Below are positions 12,286 through 23,785 of a stretch of DNA of 64,000 nucleotides, one piece after another (positions within the stretch are counted from its first letter, which is position 1; each line of letters opens with the position of its first letter). The translations under genes and the position numbers were made by a program. The notes beneath the pieces are model-generated. The model did no database searches. It saw only the letters and a program-made list of their open reading frames with translations, and was not told where the DNA came from. Source of the DNA: Nothophaeocryptopus gaeumannii (lineage: Eukaryota; Ascomycota; Dothideomycetes; Mycosphaerellales; Mycosphaerellaceae). Location: the NCBI GenBank assembly GCA_031771865.1, contig JASISA010000041.1:2542001-2606000 (forward strand), in the 5' to 3' direction.

Positions 12286-12726
12286 CGAAGGCGAAGGTTC
12301 TATAAGACTGCTGAGCGCCAGCCGCAGTAGGATAGAGGCGATGCTTCGCTATGGAACGAGGCCGCGTAGTGGCTTTGCCAATCCCAGATCTGTTGTATAA
12401 CACATCAACCAGCGTCATTGGGCTAGCGTACAAGCAGTCTCGCGGACAGCCACCGAGACGCAGACGAAAGGGAAGGCCCAAAGGGCTACAGCAGCAATAA
12501 CTTTCATTCTGCTCAAATGGCACACTAATAAGTTCGCCATCATCCATCCCATATCCCCAGAGCCCTAGGAGAGAGAGCCATCTACCAAACCAAAACACCC
12601 GCTCCAGTCGTATCGCAAACTTGGCAGCGGGTATCACGAACGTTATGCCAATCAAATAGAAGACCCCACAACACATAGGCTGCTCGCGTTGCAAAAACAT
12701 CAACAAACTTCCTCCCTCTGGCCAAC

Positions 12727-14629
12727 TCATAAGTCGATCAAGCTTCCACCCTGAGGTTGTTGTTGCTGCGGTGGCCTCGAGCCGAATGGGTTATTTCCAC
12801 CAAAGCCAGAGGCCGGTCCCGTCTGGGCAGGGTATTGCGCTGGTGGCTGAGAGTAGAATGGATTGTTTCCAGTCTTCGCGGCCTCGAGCCTGCCCATTGA
12901 ACCTCCACCAGCGGAGTTGACATAGGTGCCTGGTGCTGTGTGTTGAGCTGGAATACGGAGGTCTCCGACGTTGCCGAACGTGTCTTGACCCTCTCCGCTG
13001 GACAACAGCTGGTTGAGCTTCGCTTGGTAGGGGTCGAGGGGCTTTTGAGTGAGCTGAGGCTGAATCGGTGATGCTGTTGGCTGTGGCGCCTGGAAGTTCG
13101 CAATCGGGTTTGGTCGTTGCTGGAATGCTTGTGTGGCTTGCTGTTCGCGTAGGGTGTCAAGCGTAGGCTGTCTGAAGGGAGAGGATGTTTGTCGTTGTTG
13201 TGTTTGAGCCGCGAATGGGTTGTTCGAACCTGTTGGCTGTGGTGCAATGGAGCTCTGGGTTTGAGTGTTGTTCGTCGCCCAGGGGTTGTTCGATCCAGCT
13301 TGTACGGTCGGCTGCTCCTGGATCGGCTGCTGCTGTTGCTGGCCGAAGCCATTCATCTGGTTGCCCCATGGATTGTAGGTACTCTGGGGCTGCAAAAATT
13401 GCTGCTGTGGCTGCTGCATCTGCTCCCAACCGGTCTGCTGCGGTTGTTGATACCCGTAGCCATTCTGGAAAGCAGTCTGTTGTGGCTGGATGCCTGTGGG
13501 CTGGTTGTATGCATTGTTCAGGTACCCTGTCTGCTGCGGCTGTTGTTGCTGCAGAGGATTGCCAAACCAGTCAACTGCTGCCTGTTGCTGGTATCCTTGG
13601 TTGAAGCCAGTCGGCTGCGGTGCCTGATCTGGGGTATCATCAAATAGCAGGTTCTCCTGCTGCTGATCCTCAAGCTGGCGTTTGCGCAGCTCCTCCTCTT
13701 CTCTGCTGAGCTTGATCGCCTTCGCAAGGTCATCATCGTTGTCAAATCCGGATGGGCGACTGTTAGCTCGGCGTGCAGCATCTTCCTCAGCCTGGTTCTT
13801 GGATGCTTCAATTGCAAGTTTGTACTCGAGATCGTCCTCTTCGTTCGGTCGCTGTTGTCTTCTGCGACGCTGCTCGGGAGTTGGCTCTCCTCCAAGTCCG
13901 AAGTCTTCCAGTCCAGTCACGCGCGACTTCCATGATCCCCTGTTCTGTCTCTCCACGCGCAATCTCTCCTCGTCCAGGATTAGAGAAGTCAGCTCCTTCG
14001 CAGAAGCTCGGACTGGCCGGAGTCAGCATAGTCCATCCTATCTCAGCCGTCGCATTCCACTTACTGCTCGCGCCGACGTCGCGGCCGTCTTCATCAATGT
14101 GTATGAACTCGCGCAGAGTCTTGATGATGTAGATATTCTTCCTCGCCCAGGTGACTACCAGCTCAGATCCCTCGTGCAAGCAATAGTCGAGGACCTTCAA
14201 ACTCTTGAGGACGTGCCGCCAGTTCTTGCCCTTGTCGTTCAATCTCTTGTCGAGCATATCCATAACCTCGTAAAAGTCGGTGGAGCTATTGCGCGCAAGC
14301 CGCTGGTTAGCGAAAGATCGTGCGAGTATGGCCACATGGCAGCCAATGAGAAGCACAATCCAGTAAAGCCAGTGCGAGAGGAGGCAACGAAGCATGTGCA
14401 TAGCGAGAGGGCGAAGTACCTGTTGTATGTGATTCTGGCGATGTCCGCCATATCTGTGCCGGTGGGACCCCATGGGTCATTGCTGGTGGCTACAGAGCTC
14501 AATCAGCTGCCTGTCCCTATCCCGAAGCCTGTATATAGGATCGAATGTGGACCTACCATTGCGCACCTTCACCTGCACGGAGGAGTATCCTTTGGTGACA
14601 TTCTTCACGCTTCGTAAGACGGAGGACAT
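12727..14629 (-). CDS. ent2: Epsin (ENTH-domain endocytic adaptor)
   Basis: A clathrin adaptor that binds PI(4,5)P2 and ubiquitinated cargo at the plasma membrane. Four exons: 14629-14557, 14489-14420, 14285-14065 and 14012-12727, with introns of 67, 134 and 52 nt; they sum to 1650 nt, 549 aa. The ENTH domain (about residues 1-145) carries FYEVMDMLDKRLNDKGKNW and RKNIYIIKTLREF and ends with LILDEERLRVER. Two ubiquitin-interacting motifs follow (around EDDLEYKLAIEAS and DDDLAKAIKLS). The Gln/Pro-rich tail holds several NPF motifs for EH-domain partners and ends in LIDL, a clathrin box at the extreme C-terminus. All hallmark parts are present. Whether it is the sole Ent1/Ent2 copy cannot be told. 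The stop overlaps the start of a frame next to the HET relic. Confidence 0.95.
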
Positions 14630-15417
14630 GTTGGTGGATTTAGGCTGCAACCAGAGTGGCGCGGCTCAATGGAATTCGGTACTCGGGTGGATATTATCGC
14701 GGTATTGAAGTGATCAGGCAGTCGTGTTGTTGGGCGTCTTTGCTCTAATATCGGGACAAGCTCTGCTCACAAACTGTCTGGTGATCGCGTAGGTACGAGA
14801 GGCAGGGCGATACGCGGAATGGCGTTCGTCGGAGGTGCGGGCGCTAGGACGGGTTCGCTGGGATTGATGAACGGCTGCGGAGGGAGATGAACGAGTCGGG
14901 ACAAAGTAAATGAAAGTAAATGAAAGTGAACAGTGGCGAAAGGCGCTGCCTCTCACTGCTTGCGAGTACTCTGGTGAAGGACTCAGATCGTGACATGGCC
15001 GAGACTTCCGCCGGATGCACAGCCAGCGCCGAGCAAGAACGCCTCATGCGAGACTGGCCGGCAAAGGTCGTCGGCTCTCACCATCAGATTAGCACAACGT
15101 CGACATTGCTAGAGGTTCTCGAGCTTGTCGAGACGATTCAGTGCAGTACTTGATCTACGCACATCCAATTATGGGCCTTGAGTCATGGGATGGGTGGTTT
15201 GGGTAGGAGGACGACGAAGTGAAGCCGACAAGAAGATCTGTCCCGCATGTGATTGCAGCCTCAGGCACATCGGCCGCACGCTCGAGCCAACTCTTGGCGA
15301 GCCCACGATCTTGAGATTTCGTCTTGAGAGGAACGTACTTCGACTTCACGCTCGTTGCAGCCCACCCATCGGACCACACCCAATTCTTCCCCTTCGTTCG
15401 ACCTCCATACCGACAAG
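14630..15417. other. Shared promoter region between epsin and eL8
   Basis: The two genes are divergent and this 788 bp gap must carry both promoters. The eL8 side has a pyrimidine-rich leader running into the start codon, as is usual for fungal ribosomal protein genes. No further gene is supported; a 77-codon plus-strand frame at 14920 has no family resemblance. Confidence 0.55.
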
Positions 15418-16566
15418 ATGGTAAGCATCGCACTCATGATACAGCAATGATTGAGTTGTCTGCCTCTGCTCGCTGATCCATCGTGTCCTTCCAAGCACAT
15501 GTCCATTGGCGAGCATGCAGTGCAGCAAGGACCCAACTTCTCCACCATCAGTCTCTGAGGAGCGATGCGTGTGACTACATGGCTTGAGCTGTGTCGATTT
15601 GCCTCAAGGGCGTCGCGCAGTCTCTGTAGAGAAGCAACAGTTGCTGACTGTTCTTCTCAATGACAGCCTCCAAAAGCCGGCGGCAAGAAGGCTGCCCCAG
15701 CTCCATTCCCTGCCTCCAAGGCCGGTGTGAGCAAGAAGCAGGCCAAGGTGAGTGACCAAAAGTCCACGTCCTACCTGACATGTGTATACTGATATCTCGA
15801 AGAACCCCCTCATCGAGCGCCGCCCACGCAACTATGGTATCGGCCAGGACATCCAGCCAAAGCGCAACCTCTCGCGCATGGTGCGCTGGCCCGAGTACGT
15901 CCGCCTCCAACGCCAGCGCAAGATCTTGAACATGCGCCTCAAGATCCCCCCGGCGATTGCCCAGTTCTCCAACACCCTCGACCGCAACTCCGCCGCTCAG
16001 GCCTTCAAGTTCCTGAACAAGTACCGCCCAGAGACCAAGGCCGAGAAGAAGGAGCGTCTGCACAAGGAGGCCACCGCTGTCTCTGAAGGCAAGAAGAAGG
16101 AGGACGCCAGCAAGAAGCCATACACCGTCAAGTACGGTCTTAACCACGTGGTGGCTCTCATTGAGGCCAAGAAGACTGCTCTCGTCCTCATCCCCAACGA
16201 TGTCGATCCAATTGAGCTCGTCATCTTCCTTCCAGCCCTCTGCCGCAAGATGGGTGTCCCATACGCCATCGTAAAGGGCAAGGCTCGTCTCGGAACTGTC
16301 GTTCACAAGAAGGTCAGCATCACAGCCTCTGATACTTATACATCCATCCACTGACTTGACACCAGACCGCCGCCGCTCTCGCCATCACCGAGGTTCGCGC
16401 CGAGGACAAGAACGAGCTCTCCAAACTCGTCCAGACCGTCAAAGAGGGCTACCTCGAAAAGACCGAGGAGTCCAAGCGCCACTGGGGTGGAGGTATCATG
16501 GGTGCCAAATCCCAGGCCGCCGATCGCAAGAAGAAGCAACGTGCTGAGCGTGAGATCAAGATCTAA
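15418..16566 (+). CDS. rpl8: 60S ribosomal protein eL8 (L8/L7a)
   Basis: A structural component of the large cytosolic ribosomal subunit. The first exon is the start codon alone (15418-15420), followed at once by GTAAGC and a 246 nt intron. Exon 2 (15667-15747) encodes the basic N-terminus PPKAGGKK. Exon 3 (15803-16312) carries [20 protein letters not shown] and the L7Ae/L30e fold with [20 protein letters not shown]. Exon 4 (16366-16566) starts [11 protein letters not shown] and ends in KI. Introns 2 and 3 are 55 and 53 nt. The product is 264 aa, the normal length for fungal eL8. An ATG-only exon is odd but phase and family sequence leave no other choice. Codon choice is strongly C-ending, as expected for high expression. 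Confidence 0.97.
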
Positions 16567-16828
16567 GTGGTCCTCTGATTCTCTATGTTCACTGTGCATA
16601 CGAAGCATGTGGCGTCTGGCGCGACAAAGAAGCATGACGACGTCTGTCTGCTGGGAGGGTAACGGCTACTTCTGGGATTTGATACCACCTTTGAATGAAA
16701 AACATGTTCAAAATGTCGCTGCTCTCCCGCAGCAGAAAGATGATACTTCTCGTTGCATTTCTCTTTCCCATGTCCATTTACCTTTCATGGAGGAAGTTCT
16801 CCACGAGCCACTCATCACTCATCACTAA

Positions 16829-19465
16829 TCAATCGTCACCAACCGGACACCAATCATAGTTCCCATCAACATTGTTTCCCCACCAACTCGCCATCGGATG
16901 TGACACTCCACCAGCACCAAACACCGCAAAGCTCAATATAAACAGCGCTGTCAGTGCAGCCCCATCGAAAGCTCCTGTCAATATATACGAGTAATCCTTG
17001 AACAGCTTCGGTCGATAGTTCCGTAGGTAGTATTGAACAAACAAACCCCATATGAGTGTACTCAAAATAATACAAGTCTGCGACTGGCCGTAAGGGATGA
17101 TTCCGGCGTATTGGATGAATTGTGGGAGGTTCAGATCGTCTCTAATACTGAAATGACCGATTCGATCAACCCAGATAGCCACGATGCGATGGATGATCAC
17201 AAGTCCAGAGCCTAGCGCGAGACCTACAGGGACCATCCAGTAGTCCGCCCCGACTTGGTATAAGTGTCGGGCGAGAGCCCATCCCGTAGCGTTTGTATTG
17301 TATGCTTGGATCGAGGCGCCGGACCAGGAAGCATTTCCGTTGCTGTCGCGAAGGAGCTCGGGCACGGAAGTGACGATTGATATCATGACGATGTAATTGA
17401 TGAAACCGCCGAAGATGGTGCCCCAGACTTGGGTGAGGAACATTGATCGGGGAGGGATTTTGACTATTCACACAGCAGTCAGCAGAAGGGAATTTTATGT
17501 GTGTGGGGGATGAGGTGGTTGATACTTACGATAATCACCCAACTTCAGATCAGAGGATAGCTGCACTGTGCACGATACAATGTTGTGACTCCAAGCAGCA
17601 AAAAACATATTCCCCACAGGACGATTGGGGATGAGTAGTCCGGCGACCATTTTGGACATATTGTTTGTTGCTATGCCGTTGCCGAAACGGGAATAGAGGA
17701 TGTTGCTCTGGTAATAGTAAAGAGAAATGTCAGTCCACGAACACTTGCTAGCGTAGATGTTGATTTAGGGGGTGCATGGACTCACAAAAGGCGCCATGAA
17801 AGACCCTACGAGTAGCGAGACGACGTATGCCCACACGGGCAGAGTGGCGTCTTCCTTGATGACTACGACGAGGCCGAGGATGAAGCTCACGATGAGGGTG
17901 AGGACGAACCACCACCACGGTGTTTCCTTGTAGTGGTCGACCATATGTTGGTGGTGTGGGTCGTTATATTCGCTTTTTCGTGCTGCTTTGTATGTCTGAA
18001 GGTCTGTTAGCATTCAATGGCTGGGCTTCTGGACAGCTGATGTGATCCACCTTTTTGATCTCGCCACCCCAGAATAGGGTAACGTGGGTGATAAGGGCGC
18101 CGATCTGATCACTGTAAGTCAGTCTTTGAGGTGGAACTTCATGTCTTATATATATTACTCACGGCAGCATTGCCGATCAATAACCCGTAGGCAAACGTCC
18201 CGGCCATCTTGGGTAGACCATACTTCGCCAACATCTCAGGGTTAAGCAGGCCGCCAGTGAAGATCTTCGTGATCGGATATCGGGAGCCATCTGGGTTCAG
18301 CAGTCTGGTAGACATGAAGGGTAAGGACCTGGCGCCCCATGCATCCGAGTAATAAATCGCCAGCATGGCAATGCAGCATACGAAGTAGCCAAAGAGCATG
18401 TGTAGCTGGAGCGTCAGAGGTAGGGATGTTGAAAAGGATGTGATCTGCAAGCGTTAGACAGGTCTCAATAGCCGTCCAACCCAATCTCACTCACATATTG
18501 CCAATCGAACGACAAATTGAACAGTCCAAGACCCTCATTATTGATCGCACCGCCAAAGAGCATTGTAAGTGTCTTTGCTTTGGAGCCTTTGGCTTTCCGG
18601 GACGCCAGGCAGGGAACGGAGACCGAATTGAGCCACGGAAAGACATAAGCAGGGAAGAACTCATAGCAAAACATGCCGGCAAAGCAGTACCAGAACCATC
18701 GAAGAGGTTTTGAATCCTTGAGGTTGTCCCAGTGCAGACCTTGGAGTGTTTTGACTGTGGGTAGACAACTCCAGTACACAGCTTCTACATGCCAGACCGT
18801 GATAGGCTGGAGCAATCCACAGAGACCGTAGCCGAACAAGCCGAGCGAGATAGTGGTGCAGATAACAGTAGTTGCAGTCAGAGGCATATCGTAGAATAGC
18901 TTCTGTGCAGCGAAGACCTCGACGCTGGCGCTCGCGGACGAAGCTGACGTTGCTGTGATTGCGCATATCGCGTGTTCTTTCAGTGTCCAGGGTCCGGGGT
19001 TGAGGAAGTGTATCAATGATACCCAGAGAGGTGGCCTGCCTTCAATGCCTTTGGCTTGCCATCGAGCCAAGTGAATATCGCCACGAGGCAGAGCAAAAGC
19101 CCAAGCTTTGCCGAGGAAGTATGCGATGAGGACGATGAATGTGCCTTGAACGGTGACTTGAGTTGGTTTAAACTGTGCAGTTGGTCAGTAGTGGAGCGTT
19201 GTGCACCCCAGATAAGTTAACGACACACAAAGTAGATTTGATTCATGACAGCTTGGAAACCAGACAGCCCGGTGGCCAGAAAGAGCGATCGGAAGGTCAA
19301 AGCAGGATCGCGGTCGTCACGTAGGGATAGCAGGTGCGCTGCAGCGTCTGCGCCAGTGACGATAATGGCATGCTCGTCCACAGTCCCGTCGGGGATGCCA
19401 TCTGGAGGTTCCTTCTCGTTCACGGTTGCTATCACCTTCTTGTCAAACTGCTTTCCATCGTCCAT
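16829..19465 (-). CDS. OPT-family oligopeptide transporter
   Basis: A proton-coupled plasma-membrane importer of small peptides (OPT family, PTR2/ISP4-like). Seven exons: 19465-19229, 19172-18495, 18444-18163, 18104-18051, 17995-17786, 17707-17530 and 17463-16829, with introns of 50-78 nt; about 757 aa. Signature stretches are MNQIYFFKP near the N-terminus, WTLKEHA, the Pro/Trp-rich HYKETPWWWF, the conserved KIPPRSMFLTQVWGT, and a C-terminus ending NNVDGNYDWCPVGDD. Many hydrophobic segments fit 12-16 membrane passes. The frame extends upstream to a TTG at 19507, but the first in-frame ATG is at 19465, so I start there; an upstream exon is not excluded. Peptide specificity is unknown. Confidence 0.92.
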
Positions 19466-20832
19466 TGCGTGCACTCTTTGCGTGTTGTCAGAGTTGTGGT
19501 TGAGCAATACTTCTCGTCGGCTGGATTCCAGTGCCTTCGTGAGCGAGTCGAAGGCCCAAAAACTTGCACGGTTGGGTGATACGCAAGTCCCAACTAGACT
19601 TGCTTGATGTAGATTTCGCGACCCTCACAATATACCAGCCCTGTTTCTGTTATCACTGTCCTATCTGGGAGCCGCTCAATCCAGATTGTATCCTGCCTCC
19701 GGGAGCTATTGCACCCAGCGTGACCTATCGCAGTTGCAGGCTTTATCGCCATGGCAGTGCTTCAAAGAGGCGAGTGTCACTTTGCGCTGCAAAGCAACGT
19801 TTACAGGGTATGGCAAGCTCGGCGTGCAACCTTCGGGAGTTGCTTATCTTTATTGAGAGTGGACGCTGCCGAGATGTGACGAGGAGAGAGCGAGGGTAGG
19901 TGACAATGCTCATTGCCGGTCTCTCGCTAGGAGTTACATTCTGAATGCCTTGAATGCGACCACAGCGGCTTAGAGAATGCATAACCGTAAGAGAACAAGA
20001 TGTTTGAAGTCTTAGCTTGTCTCCTATAGGCGATGGAAGTCCATGTTAGTGCCGTTGCGCTTAGTATGCTCGAAATTCCACATTCGAAAGAGAGGCAGTG
20101 AGTTTTGTCCCCTACTCTTGGAGTAGCAAGGTGAGAAACCTTGGGTGCGAGAGGTCCGCATCGCCCGCTTTCCACACTGATACCTTCCATGCTCTTTCAT
20201 CGGCGACGACCTGAGCCTGCACGACACCCGCGGACTACAAATTCGGCGATCCCAAACGCATCTGAAGCTTTGAAGTCGTACGTCCGTTGGGTCGTACGTG
20301 CTGTCGCCAGAACATTCGGCTCCGAAGCTGCTGTGTCCTCGCAACGGCCATTGCGCTCGTCTAGTCGAGGGAGGCTCTCCATGCTGGAGCTTGTGGGTTG
20401 GCATCCTTATGTCGACGTGTACGCGGTACACGATCGGCAGACAATGACTTTGCCAAACTGTATTCCAATGCTCTTGCTCTCGTACGCCGGCTCGAATAGT
20501 GAGCGCGGCTTCTGCGCGTCACAAAAGCCCTGAGGCGCGGTCGAGCATCAGAGGTGATGCTGGATGCGGTATAAAATGCGGACGACGGCGATCTGCTCAT
20601 AAGGCAGAAGAATGTGTAGCTTTGATTGCAGGAAAAGGGGGAAGGATGATGTTGTCAAAGGGCTCAAAAGTCGGTTCGCGTTCGCATCGACGCGGCCGCG
20701 CCTGCCTGAGAACCTTGGCAAGCATATAAGGAGGCAACCCCGAACTCCGTATGATAACAATGCTGACCTATTTTCCGATGGTCTGAGAGTTTCCTCATTG
20801 CATCAGATCAATCGACTTCGTTTCAAGCGGAA
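19466..20832. other. Head-to-head promoter region, OPT transporter / hydrolase
   Basis: A 1.4 kb gap between divergent genes. Frames on both strands (up to 135 codons) show no protein character and mostly lack ATG. No repeats or RNA genes were recognised. It should hold promoters of both flanking genes. Confidence 0.45.
20721..20730 (+). promoter_or_regulatory. Putative TATA box of the dienelactone hydrolase gene
   Basis: The sequence agcatataag lies about 105 nt upstream of the ATG at 20833, a normal distance for a fungal TATA element with a short leader. No experimental support. Confidence 0.35.
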
Positions 20833-21646
20833 ATGGGCTCTGACTGCTGCCGACGCGGCTTCAAATGGGAGGGAAAGCCGACTGGCTCAGAGACCAAGAT
20901 CGGGGACTTGAACGTCTACATCGCGAAACCATCGAGCAACAAAGAAACTAAGAACGCCATCTACTACTGCCATGATGGCTTTGGCTGGCAACTCACGAAT
21001 AACAGGCTGCTCGCGGACCACTTCGCAGAAGAGGTCGGGGTGACAGTCTACATTCCCGACATCTACCATGGCACAGGCGTAGATGAGTCGGCTCTCGATC
21101 CCGCGACCAAATTTGGTTGGGAAAAGTGGTTGGCTATGAATAGCGTCGAGGCGAGATGGTCAGAGATTGAGGCTTTTGGCAGGGAAGTGCGAAAGAGACA
21201 CACGGGAGGCAAGATCGGAGCTGTGGGTTACTGCTGGGGCGGGAAGTGCGCAGCTGCTCTGGCTTCGAAAAAAATCGATGGTGGGCCGCTGGTTGATGCA
21301 ATTGCTTTCGGTCATCCGAGTTTCTTAACGAAGGAGGATATCCTAGATGTTGGCGTGCCGATTCAAATCCTGTCCGCAGAGGAAGATCCTGTTTTCCCGC
21401 CGGAGATGAAGAAGTGGTGTTGCGAGGAGATCCCAAAGATGGGACTGGAGTTCTCATATGAGTACTTTCCCGGTAAGTCAGCACGTCCAATTCGTCCTCC
21501 ATCGGGGACACTTTAGACTGAGACTCTCTGTAGGCGTGAAGCATGGCTTTTGTACGAGGTGTGATCTGAGGAATGAGCATGAGAAGAAGTCCTTAGAGAG
21601 GGCGAAAGAGGCAGCGGTATACTGGTTCAATCACCACCTGAACTAG
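20833..21646 (+). CDS. Dienelactone hydrolase family protein
   Basis: An alpha/beta-hydrolase that opens lactone rings; the type enzyme acts in chlorocatechol breakdown, and fungal members act on various esters and lactones. Two exons (20833-21472 and 21534-21646) around a 61 nt intron give 250 aa, the usual DLH length. The nucleophile is a cysteine in GYCWGGK (about C134), with the acid in AEEDP (about D185) and the histidine in VKHGF just after the splice junction (about H217), so the Cys-Asp-His triad is complete. No signal peptide, so probably cytosolic. It sits upstream of a P450 on the same strand, which would suit joint oxidation and ring opening of an aromatic compound; that link is inference. 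Confidence 0.92.
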
Positions 21647-21934
21647 GCAGCAGAATACTGGATAGATCCCGAGGGATCCGAGCTCCGTGTTTTGTTGTTG
21701 ATGTTTCATCGTCACTACGCAGCTCTTCTTTGTTCGTGCCTGAGGCCTTCGAACTCCGCAATCTAGCTTCCTTATCCGTGGCCTATCTCGACTGCCTAGC
21801 TTCCAACGTCACCTTCATCTGCACACTCGATGGCTCAAATCTTGACTGTACAATATACCTAGGATGCTGCCATACCGCGAGGAGCCATTGAATTTACAGC
21901 CCGCTCTGAGTATGCTTCATACCAAACACTCAAC

Positions 21935-23656
21935 ATGACTTTAAATATCATACCGTTGACAGCAGCGGTACTGCTATTAGCAGCCGCCATCTACAAGTTC
22001 ATCATACACCCAACTTTCCTTTCAACACTTGCCAAGATACCCAATGCCAACTGGTCAGCTTCTATATCGTCCTTCTGGATCCTATACCATCGTCAGCAAC
22101 AAGACGACACACACGCCATTCACGAAGCTCATAAACGACTTGGCCCGATCATTCGACTTGCTCCCAACGAGCTCTCGGTCAACTCAGTCGATGGTGGCAT
22201 CAGAGCCATCTATGCTGGAGGTTTCGAGAAAGGAGACTGGTACTCCAACGCCTTCAGCAACTATGGAGTCGAACCGATGTTTGCCATGGAAGATCGCTCT
22301 GATCACTCGAAACGAAAGCGAATGCTGTCAAATATCTACGCCAAGTCTACGCTTCAAAACAGTTCCGCCTTGACAACACAGACAGGGATCATCATCAACG
22401 ACCGATTGAGGCAGAGGCTGCAAGACGGAATCGCAGAGGCCAACGGGGGGCCCGTGGAGCTTTATGACGTCTTCTCCGCAGTGACAATGGACTTCGTGAC
22501 AGGGTACATATTCGGGTTGAAGAGTGGATCTAAGTTCATCAGAGACCGAGAAGCTGGAATACAGCTATTCCATGACTTCAAAGCACGTCAAAAGTATACC
22601 TTCTGGCCACAAGAAATGCCAGACACGACCCGTTTCGTGAAGCGATGGGGATTGAAACAATTCATCGTGCCATCATGGGTAGATGACGCAAACCTTGACA
22701 TTGAGGCTTGGGTAATGTCATTGTGTGAAAAGGCGGAGAAGACACTGCAGGAGAGCGAGCAAGACGGAGCCAGCCTGGAATCAAAGGACTACCCAACTGT
22801 GTACACCCAACTCCGAAACACATTACTGAAGGAGCAATCCAAAGACGACAAGCAGTACCAAGACAAACCGACCAATGAGCGCCTCAAATCCCTCCGCCTA
22901 GACCTCGCCTCCGAAATGCTCGATCACACCCTCGCCGGTTTCGACACCTCCGGCATAACCCTCACCTGGCTAGCCTGGCAACTCAGCCGGCCAGGAAACT
23001 CGTCGTGGCAATCCGCTCTCCGATCTGAACTCGCCACCCTCAACGGCTCCCTCGATGCTAAAACAATCGACAACCTCCCTATCCTCCACGCCATCCTAAT
23101 GGAAACTCTTCGCTTACATGCCGCTATCCCGGGAAACCAACCACGGATTACTCCGGGCGGATCGCTTGCTACACTGGGTGATGCTGAACAGGGCATCGCA
23201 TATCCCAACCTTCCCGCAAACGTGCGTGTCCAATCACAAGCTTACTCCCTCCATCGTAATCCTTCCGTCTTCCCAGACCCCGAAACTTGGAATCCCGCCC
23301 GCTGGCTTTCTCCCGACCTCAAGAGTCCCGCATCATCCTCCCAGCTCCGCGACATGACCCGCTGGTTCTGGGCCTTCGGTTCCGGAGGCCGTATGTGCGT
23401 CGGCTCAAATCTGGCCATGTTGGATATGAAAGCTACTATCGTGGGGATATGGAGGGAGTTCAAGACCGAAGTGGTGGATGATGAGGGCATGGTGCCGAAT
23501 GGTGGGTATACGGCTGAGCCGTTGGGTGTTAGTGCGGAAGGGGAGAAGGACAAGGGAATTGGTGGGAAGTATGCTAGGGGTAGAGGGAGAGGAGATGGGG
23601 AGGAGAGGTCCAGGAGGAGATTTTTGAGGGTTAGAATTGAGGAGGTTGGTGCTTAA
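21935..23656 (+). CDS. Cytochrome P450 monooxygenase
   Basis: A single-exon, 573 aa microsomal P450. An N-terminal hydrophobic helix (about residues 6-25) serves as ER anchor. The I-helix oxygen-binding motif AGFDTSG lies near residues 334-340, the K-helix ExxR as ETLR at about 390-393, the PERF-like region as WNPARWL, and the heme-binding loop as FGSGGRMCVG with the axial cysteine near 488. The C-terminus carries an Arg/Gly-rich tail beyond the usual end. Overall similarity is to benzoate-hydroxylase-like and secondary-metabolism P450s of filamentous fungi, but the CYP family cannot be fixed by eye. It is transcribed in the same direction as the dienelactone hydrolase about 290 bp upstream. 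Confidence 0.95.
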   Translation: MTLNIIPLTAAVLLLAAAIYKFIIHPTFLSTLAKIPNANWSASISSFWILYHRQQQDDTHAIHEAHKRLGPIIRLAPNELSVNSVDGGIRAIYAGGFEKGDWYSNAFSNYGVEPMFAMEDRSDHSKRKRMLSNIYAKSTLQNSSALTTQTGIIINDRLRQRLQDGIAEANGGPVELYDVFSAVTMDFVTGYIFGLKSGSKFIRDREAGIQLFHDFKARQKYTFWPQEMPDTTRFVKRWGLKQFIVPSWVDDANLDIEAWVMSLCEKAEKTLQESEQDGASLESKDYPTVYTQLRNTLLKEQSKDDKQYQDKPTNERLKSLRLDLASEMLDHTLAGFDTSGITLTWLAWQLSRPGNSSWQSALRSELATLNGSLDAKTIDNLPILHAILMETLRLHAAIPGNQPRITPGGSLATLGDAEQGIAYPNLPANVRVQSQAYSLHRNPSVFPDPETWNPARWLSPDLKSPASSSQLRDMTRWFWAFGSGGRMCVGSNLAMLDMKATIVGIWREFKTEVVDDEGMVPNGGYTAEPLGVSAEGEKDKGIGGKYARGRGRGDGEERSRRRFLRVRIEEVGA

Positions 23657-23785
23657 GTCGACTGCCTTGGGATGTGGTTAAGAACATAAAAATGTGAATT
23701 ATGAGATTGTGGTGATGTTTTACGATTCAAAGTTAGCTAGATCATCCGGGATTAGGTACTCTCCGTTCGCTAGGGGCCTGCTCCA

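Noticed and set aside
12254..12730. 158-codon hydrophobic frame upstream of the HET relic
   Set aside because: It may be the relic's N-terminus, but its ATG overlaps the epsin stop codon and no clear HET-type sequence is in it, so I did not include it.
15421..15666. Possible C/D snoRNA inside the first eL8 intron
   Set aside because: Only loose C-box (aatgatt) and D-box (ctga) look-alikes, with no paired terminal stem I could see; not enough to call.
19466..19507. N-terminal extension of the OPT transporter from 19507
   Set aside because: The codon at 19507 is TTG; the first in-frame ATG is at 19465 and no upstream ATG exists before in-frame stops within view.
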